NCBI GenBank assembly: GCA_900772685.1
Contig: CAAGRP010000222.1
Span: 1-9,425, forward strand
Direction of reading: 5' to 3'
From: Lachnospiraceae bacterium
Lineage (GTDB): Bacteria > Bacillota > Clostridia > Lachnospirales > Lachnospiraceae
DNA length: 9,425 bases
In this document: in pieces, positions 6,422 to 9,425 of the stretch
Numbering within the stretch: position 1 is the first letter of the stretch
How the letters are laid out: every line of letters begins with the position of its first letter
The notes under the pieces: generated by a model
What the model was told of the DNA's origin: nothing
The model's input: only the letters and a program-made list of their open reading frames with translations
The model's database searches: none
Program-made: the position numbers and the translations under genes

Positions 6422-7318
6422 TTATTTATCTCTCGAAGCGAGATGATATATCATTCCTCTTAAGAATTCGGTATCTCCCGGTATATCCTTAAGCATCCCT
6501 ATTGCCTCTTTAGTAAGTGTATTTACCTTCTCGGATGCTTCTTCGATTCCGATCAGGTTTACATATGTCTCTTTTTTATTCTTGAGATCAGAGAAAACGG
6601 ATTTTCCCATTGACTGGGTAGTTCCTGTAACATCAAGGATATCATCCTGGATCTGGAAAGCCAGACCTATCCTCTTTCCGATCTCCTGAAGCACATGAAG
6701 CTTGCTTTCATCGGCTCCGGCAAGTGCTGCACCTGCCATCATCGATGCCTCTATAAGAGCGGCTGTTTTCTGCTCATATATATAGTCAAGGATCTCAAGC
6801 TCATCGCCCTTAAGTCCCTTCTTCTCAACCTCTACATCGACATCCTGTCCGCCAAGCATTCCGTGATAGCCTGATTTTTCGGCGATTATATTTGCCGCCC
6901 TTAATGCAAACTCCCTGCGTCCCGCCTTTAGCACTCCCTCTATCAGCACCTCATAGGCATAATTGAGGAGAGCATCTCCTGCAAGGATTCCTATTGCCTC
7001 TCCGTACTGTGCATGCGTTGTTTTCTTTCCGCGCCTTATAAGGTCATTATCGATCGCAGGCAGATCGTCGTGAACAAGAGAAGCCGTATGTACGAACTCT
7101 ATCGCGGCCTGAAACGGCACTATATCGCTTTTATCTCCTCCGAACAGCTTATAGCATTCACCCATGAGTATAGGTCTTACTCTTTTTCCGCCGGCAAGGA
7201 CACTGTATTTCATTGCCTCGATCAGCTCACCCGGTGAATTTCTTGCCTTGGGGAGCCACTCATTTATGGCCTGGTTTGCTAGTTTGGTGCGTACTTCCAA
7301 TTCTTTGTCAAAATTCAT
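6422..7318 (-). CDS. ispA: Short-chain polyprenyl (farnesyl/geranylgeranyl) diphosphate synthase
   Basis: A trans-prenyltransferase that joins isopentenyl and dimethylallyl units, probably to farnesyl diphosphate, the precursor of undecaprenyl carrier lipid. From the chosen start it has 298 residues, normal for IspA. It shows GGKRVRP (43-49), the first Asp-rich motif DDLPAIDND (84-92, in the bacterial DDxxxxD form), LAGDALL (112-118), GGQDVDVE (156-163), the KT pair (184-185) and the second Asp-rich motif QIQDDILDVTGT (222-233). The frame opens at an ATG at 7339 overlapping the xseB stop as ATGA, but the strong GGGAGGT (7331-7325) sits 6 nt before the ATG at 7318, where typical homologues begin, so I prefer 7318. 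Product chain length cannot be fixed from sequence by eye; farnesyl is the inference from homologues in this operon. Confidence 0.95.
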   Translation of the reverse strand: MNFDKELEVRTKLANQAINEWLPKARNSPGELIEAMKYSVLAGGKRVRPILMGECYKLFGGDKSDIVPFQAAIEFVHTASLVHDDLPAIDNDLIRRGKKTTHAQYGEAIGILAGDALLNYAYEVLIEGVLKAGRREFALRAANIIAEKSGYHGMLGGQDVDVEVEKKGLKGDELEILDYIYEQKTAALIEASMMAGAALAGADESKLHVLQEIGKRIGLAFQIQDDILDVTGTTQSMGKSVFSDLKNKKETYVNLIGIEEASEKVNTLTKEAIGMLKDIPGDTEFLRGMIYHLASRDK

Positions 7319-7324
7319 AGCTCT

Positions 7325-7331
7325 ACCTCCC
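7325..7331 (-). promoter_or_regulatory. Ribosome binding site deciding the ispA start
   Basis: GGGAGGT on the minus strand, 6 nt before the ATG at 7318. The earlier in-frame ATG (7339) has no comparable site, so the protein is probably seven residues shorter than the longest open frame. Confidence 0.8.
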
Positions 7332-7335
7332 GCTA

Positions 7336-7542
7336 TCATTCAAACTCTGTCATTCCGCCCTTGGGATCAACGAGAAGAATGTTTTTCTCAACTGTATCTA
7401 TCTGATCCGTGCATAGCTTAACTATATCTATTCCTTCTTTATATAGAGAATACATCTCATCAAGAGTAAGCTCGCCCTTTTCCATTTTTGAGGTTATCTC
7501 ATCGAGTCGTGTGAAACCCTCCTCAAGGCTCATTTTCTTCAT
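7336..7542 (-). CDS. xseB: Exonuclease VII small subunit
   Basis: XseB is the short helical subunit that coats the coiled-coil stalk of XseA in exonuclease VII, a single-strand-specific exonuclease. The 68-residue product has the family pattern: SLEEGFTRLDEITSKMEKGE (5-24), then LTLDEMYSLYKEGIDIVK, which is the usual LEE-stuff-L-I-x-x-LE-x-G-x-L-x-L-E/D-x-x-x-x-x-Y-x-x-G layout. Length fits. Its ATG (7542) overlaps the xseA stop as ATGA, and AAGGAG lies about 8 nt upstream inside xseA. This is the standard XseA/XseB coupling that helps keep the subunit ratio. Secure from sequence and context. Confidence 0.95.
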   Translation of the reverse strand: MKKMSLEEGFTRLDEITSKMEKGELTLDEMYSLYKEGIDIVKLCTDQIDTVEKNILLVDPKGGMTEFE

Positions 7543-8750
7543 ATGGCATTCTCCTTAAAATGTATTTCTTCAACCTTTGCGTTTATTGCTCCGTCTTTGA
7601 CATTTATCTCGAGCATGTCTCCTGTTTCGACATCCTTAACCGATCTTACCACCGTGCCCGATGCCGTACTGACATAAGAGAATCCCCCTGATAGTCTCTT
7701 CAAAGGAGAGAGATCCTCAAGTCTTCCGCATAATAGTTGAAGCCTGTGTCTCCTGTCCTTTAAAGCACTTTCCATACGGTTTCTCAATACCGTATCAAAG
7801 ACCTTGAGCTTCTGTCTGTATCCGAGGATTATATTTGACGGTTTAAAGGCTTCTACTCTCTTTTTGTACTGCTCATTTTTAAGCCTGTACAGCTTTATCA
7901 TACGGTCCATGCTGCGGCCCAGACTTTCCCTGTATCTGTCAAGTCTGTCTATCGTTTCCATTATATTTTCAACCGCAAGCTCCGCTGCCGCAGACGGCGT
8001 AGGTGCTCTCATATCAGCCGTAAAATCCGCAATAGTAAAATCCGTTTCATGACCGACAGCCGATATAACAGGTGTATTGCAGTCAAATATAGCTCTTGCG
8101 ACACACTCCTCGTTAAAAGCCCAGAGATCCTCTATGGAGCCTCCGCCTCTTCCGACGATCATGACATCAACCCCAAGCCTGTCCATGGTCTGTATACCTC
8201 TTACGAGACTCTCCTTTGCTCCCTCTCCCTGCACCAGTGCCGGACAGAGGATGAGCTGTATACCGGGATTTCTTCTTTTTGCGATATTATTTATGTCTCT
8301 TATAGCCGCTCCTGTCGCAGCCGTAACGATACCTAATTTTTTGACATGCTTCGGTATCGGTTTTTTATATTCGGGAGCGAACATCCCCATTTCTTCAAGC
8401 TCTTTTTTCAGGGCGAGATACTTCTCATAAAGATCCCCCATGCCCATCTTTTCGATCTTTTTGGCATAGAGCTGGTAGGTTCCCGCTTTTTCATAAGCGC
8501 TTATACTTCCCGATACAACGATCTTATCTCCGCTTTGCATAGAAAAAGCCAGACCTGCCCTGTTACCCGCGAACATAACACAGCTTATCGCCGCATCTTT
8601 ATCCTTAAGTGTAAAATAGATGTGTCCGCTTGAATGATATTTGCAGTTACTGACTTCTCCCTGAACCTGTAGATTACCAAGAAAAAAATCCTGGTCGATC
8701 ATATTTTTTATGTATTTGTTAATCTGAAGGACTGTATATATGCTGCCCAA
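7539..8750 (-). CDS. xseA: Exonuclease VII large subunit
   Basis: XseA carries the nuclease activity of exonuclease VII, which trims single-stranded DNA from both ends. The 403-residue product has an N-terminal OB fold (about 1-100, with QVQGEVSNCKYHSSGHIYF at 28-46), then the catalytic core with GAAIRDI (147-153), GRGGGSIEDLWAFNEE (200-215), AVGHETDFTIADFTADMR (231-248) and RAPTPSAAAEL (248-258), then a basic coiled-coil stalk (about 265-350) and a short C-terminal end. The start must be the TTG at 8750: the frame upstream is closed by the nusB stop two codons earlier, and the conserved IYTVLQINKYIK begins at residue 4. A GAGGG within the last nusB codons lies about 8 nt upstream. The VTAATGAAIR stretch replaces the common VTSPTGAAIR, a mild variation. 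Confidence 0.96.
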   Translation of the reverse strand: MGSIYTVLQINKYIKNMIDQDFFLGNLQVQGEVSNCKYHSSGHIYFTLKDKDAAISCVMFAGNRAGLAFSMQSGDKIVVSGSISAYEKAGTYQLYAKKIEKMGMGDLYEKYLALKKELEEMGMFAPEYKKPIPKHVKKLGIVTAATGAAIRDINNIAKRRNPGIQLILCPALVQGEGAKESLVRGIQTMDRLGVDVMIVGRGGGSIEDLWAFNEECVARAIFDCNTPVISAVGHETDFTIADFTADMRAPTPSAAAELAVENIMETIDRLDRYRESLGRSMDRMIKLYRLKNEQYKKRVEAFKPSNIILGYRQKLKVFDTVLRNRMESALKDRRHRLQLLCGRLEDLSPLKRLSGGFSYVSTASGTVVRSVKDVETGDMLEINVKDGAINAKVEEIHFKENAI

Positions 8751-8753
8751 AGA

Positions 8754-9227
8754 TCAAACCCTCTTCTCTTTTACTATCTTTGCAAGTACACCGTTGACAA
8801 ATGCTCCGGAATCTTCTCCTCCGAATTTCTTTGCAAGCTCAACAGCCTCGTTTAAAGCAACATTTACAGGGATAGTATCATCGAACAGCGCTTCATAAAC
8901 AGCAAGCCTTATGATAGAAAGATCCACCTTGCTCATACGGCTGAGCTTCCAGCCCTTTGCAACGCTCTCTATTATCTCATCTATCTTTGACAGCTCTTCC
9001 TTTACCTTTTGATACTTTTCATTGACGATGTCCACATCCTCGCTGCATGGCTCATGATCCTTTAAATGCTCTTTTACATCCGAACCGGCACCGTTGTAGT
9101 AGATCTTCATCTGTTCCTTCATCTCTTCTTCATTATTGAATTCGGACATGAACAACAGCTTGAAGGCTGCTTCTCTTATTGTTCTTCTGTTCATCCTGAG
9201 AACAGCATCATTGCGAACCTCTGACAT
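8754..9227 (-). CDS. nusB: Transcription antitermination factor NusB
   Basis: NusB with NusE (S10) binds boxA RNA and supports antitermination and folding of rRNA transcripts. The 157-residue product has the all-helical NusB outline: RRTIREAAFKLLFMSEFN (14-31), an acidic, variable middle (32-80), WKLSRMSKVDLSIIRLAVYE (93-112) and TIPVNVALNEAVELAKKFG (118-136) followed by GEDSGAFVNGVL. A TTG at 9245 gives the longest frame, but the ATG at 9227 is one base after the upstream stop and has AGAGG 6 nt before it, so I take 9227. An internal ATG at 9194 lacks a spaced Shine-Dalgarno. The stop TGA, then TCT, then the xseA TTG are all in one frame. It is slightly longer than E. coli NusB because of the acidic insert. 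Confidence 0.96.
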   Translation of the reverse strand: MSEVRNDAVLRMNRRTIREAAFKLLFMSEFNNEEEMKEQMKIYYNGAGSDVKEHLKDHEPCSEDVDIVNEKYQKVKEELSKIDEIIESVAKGWKLSRMSKVDLSIIRLAVYEALFDDTIPVNVALNEAVELAKKFGGEDSGAFVNGVLAKIVKEKRV

Positions 9228-9240
9228 CTTATTCCTCTTC
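9228..9240 (-). promoter_or_regulatory. Ribosome binding site deciding the nusB start
   Basis: The minus strand reads GAAGAGGAATAAG directly before the ATG at 9227; AGAGG is 6 nt from the start codon. The TAA in this stretch is the stop of the upstream Asp23-family gene, so the two are probably coupled. Confidence 0.7.
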
Positions 9241-9425
9241 TTCAACCACTTTTCTTGTTTTTTTAGGTCTTGGATTTTTTTCTATCTTAACGTCTGAAAT
9301 GCTGATATTTACGCTTTCAACTGTAAGACCCGTCATGTTTTCGAGTACATCCCTTACTCTTTCCTGAACCTTCTTTGTGATCTCCGGAAGATTATATCCG
9401 TATTTTATATTAAGGACCATCTGGA
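9229..9425 (-). CDS. Asp23/Gls24 (YqhY-like) family protein, C-terminal part
   Basis: Only the last 65 or so residues are in the window; the gene enters from the right edge. The ATG at 9420 is an internal Met because the frame stays open beyond it. The segment IKYGYNLPEITKKVQERVRD then VLENMTGLTVESVNISISDV is the conserved second half of the Asp23 family (pattern: hydrophobic strand, YG-x-N-I/L-P-E, helix, MTGL-x-V, V-x-V-x-V). It ends in a charged tail (KIEKNPRPKKTRKVVEEEE). In B. subtilis the member immediately upstream of nusB is YqhY, linked to acetyl-CoA carboxylase genes; the position here is the same, so this is most likely its counterpart. YqhY's exact biochemical role is unsettled. 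Family assignment is good, orthology is inferred from context. Confidence 0.85.
   Translation of the reverse strand, partial: QMVLNIKYGYNLPEITKKVQERVRDVLENMTGLTVESVNISISDVKIEKNPRPKKTRKVVEEEE

Larger units (their letters stand above)
696..9425 (-). other. Ten-gene leftward operon: asp23/yqhY-nusB-xseA-xseB-ispA-dxs-tlyA-nadK-argR-recN
   Basis: All ten genes are on the minus strand and every junction is an overlap or a gap of about 17 nt or less (ATGA overlap at xseA/xseB, 1-nt overlap tlyA/nadK). I see no internal promoter or terminator, so a single long mRNA with translational coupling is likely. Its promoter lies upstream of the window. The order is that of the conserved Firmicutes block, without folD and with nadK inserted before argR. 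Confidence 0.9.

Noticed and set aside
7319..7339. Longer ispA N terminus starting at the ATGA overlap with xseB
   Set aside because: No ribosome binding site for that ATG, while a strong GGGAGGT serves the ATG at 7318 and the extra residues are not typical of the family.
1..9425. CRISPR array, tRNA, rRNA or a complete insertion sequence
   Set aside because: No regularly spaced repeats, no tRNA cloverleaf or rRNA stretch, and no transposase gene seen on either strand.

Overview
The window is almost entirely one tightly packed leftward (minus-strand) housekeeping operon of a low-to-moderate GC Firmicute. In transcription order it reads: Asp23/YqhY-family gene (5' end outside the window), nusB, xseA, xseB, ispA, dxs, tlyA, nadK, argR, recN. 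The order matches the Bacillus subtilis yqhY-nusB-(folD)-xseA-xseB-ispA-dxs-yqxC-argR-recN block, but folD is absent and nadK sits between tlyA and argR, as in many Clostridia. The gene order and the ArgR sequence (GCIAGD-type effector motif) suggest class Clostridia, most likely a Lachnospiraceae relative. That placement is an inference, not a database result.

Layout. Positions 1-198 (plus strand) hold the last piece of a type I restriction specificity subunit (HsdS-like). It reads normally up to the family's ...ITLHQRK stretch and then runs into an unrelated tail. Positions 199-695 are non-coding as far as I can tell, but not empty. They contain a diverged 74-bp direct repeat (222-295 and 539-612), a strong terminator hairpin for leftward transcripts (211-246), and a roughly 200-nt imperfect palindrome (364-563). 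The palindrome has a promoter-like TTGACA-17-AATTAT just outside one end and a T-run just outside the other, on the same (minus) strand. Positions 696-9425 are the ten-gene operon; adjacent genes overlap or are separated by no more than about 17 nt. Several starts are non-ATG (xseA TTG, dxs GTG) or need moving inward from the longest open frame on ribosome-binding-site evidence (nusB, ispA, argR).

How the genes fit together. IspA and DXS are isoprenoid enzymes: DXS makes DXP at the entry of the MEP pathway and IspA makes farnesyl diphosphate for cell-wall lipid carriers and quinones. NadK supplies NADP, which the MEP pathway and biosynthesis in general consume. XseA/XseB form exonuclease VII and RecN acts in double-strand break repair. 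NusB and TlyA act on rRNA synthesis and modification. ArgR is the arginine repressor. These share an operon by ancestral order rather than as one pathway.

The most interesting stretch is the recN-distal intergenic region. In B. subtilis, spoIVB and spo0A follow recN. Here that place is taken by a possible small structured RNA gene (or small mobile hairpin element), a shortened duplicate of it, and a broken hsdS end. I see no tRNA, rRNA, CRISPR array or complete mobile element.
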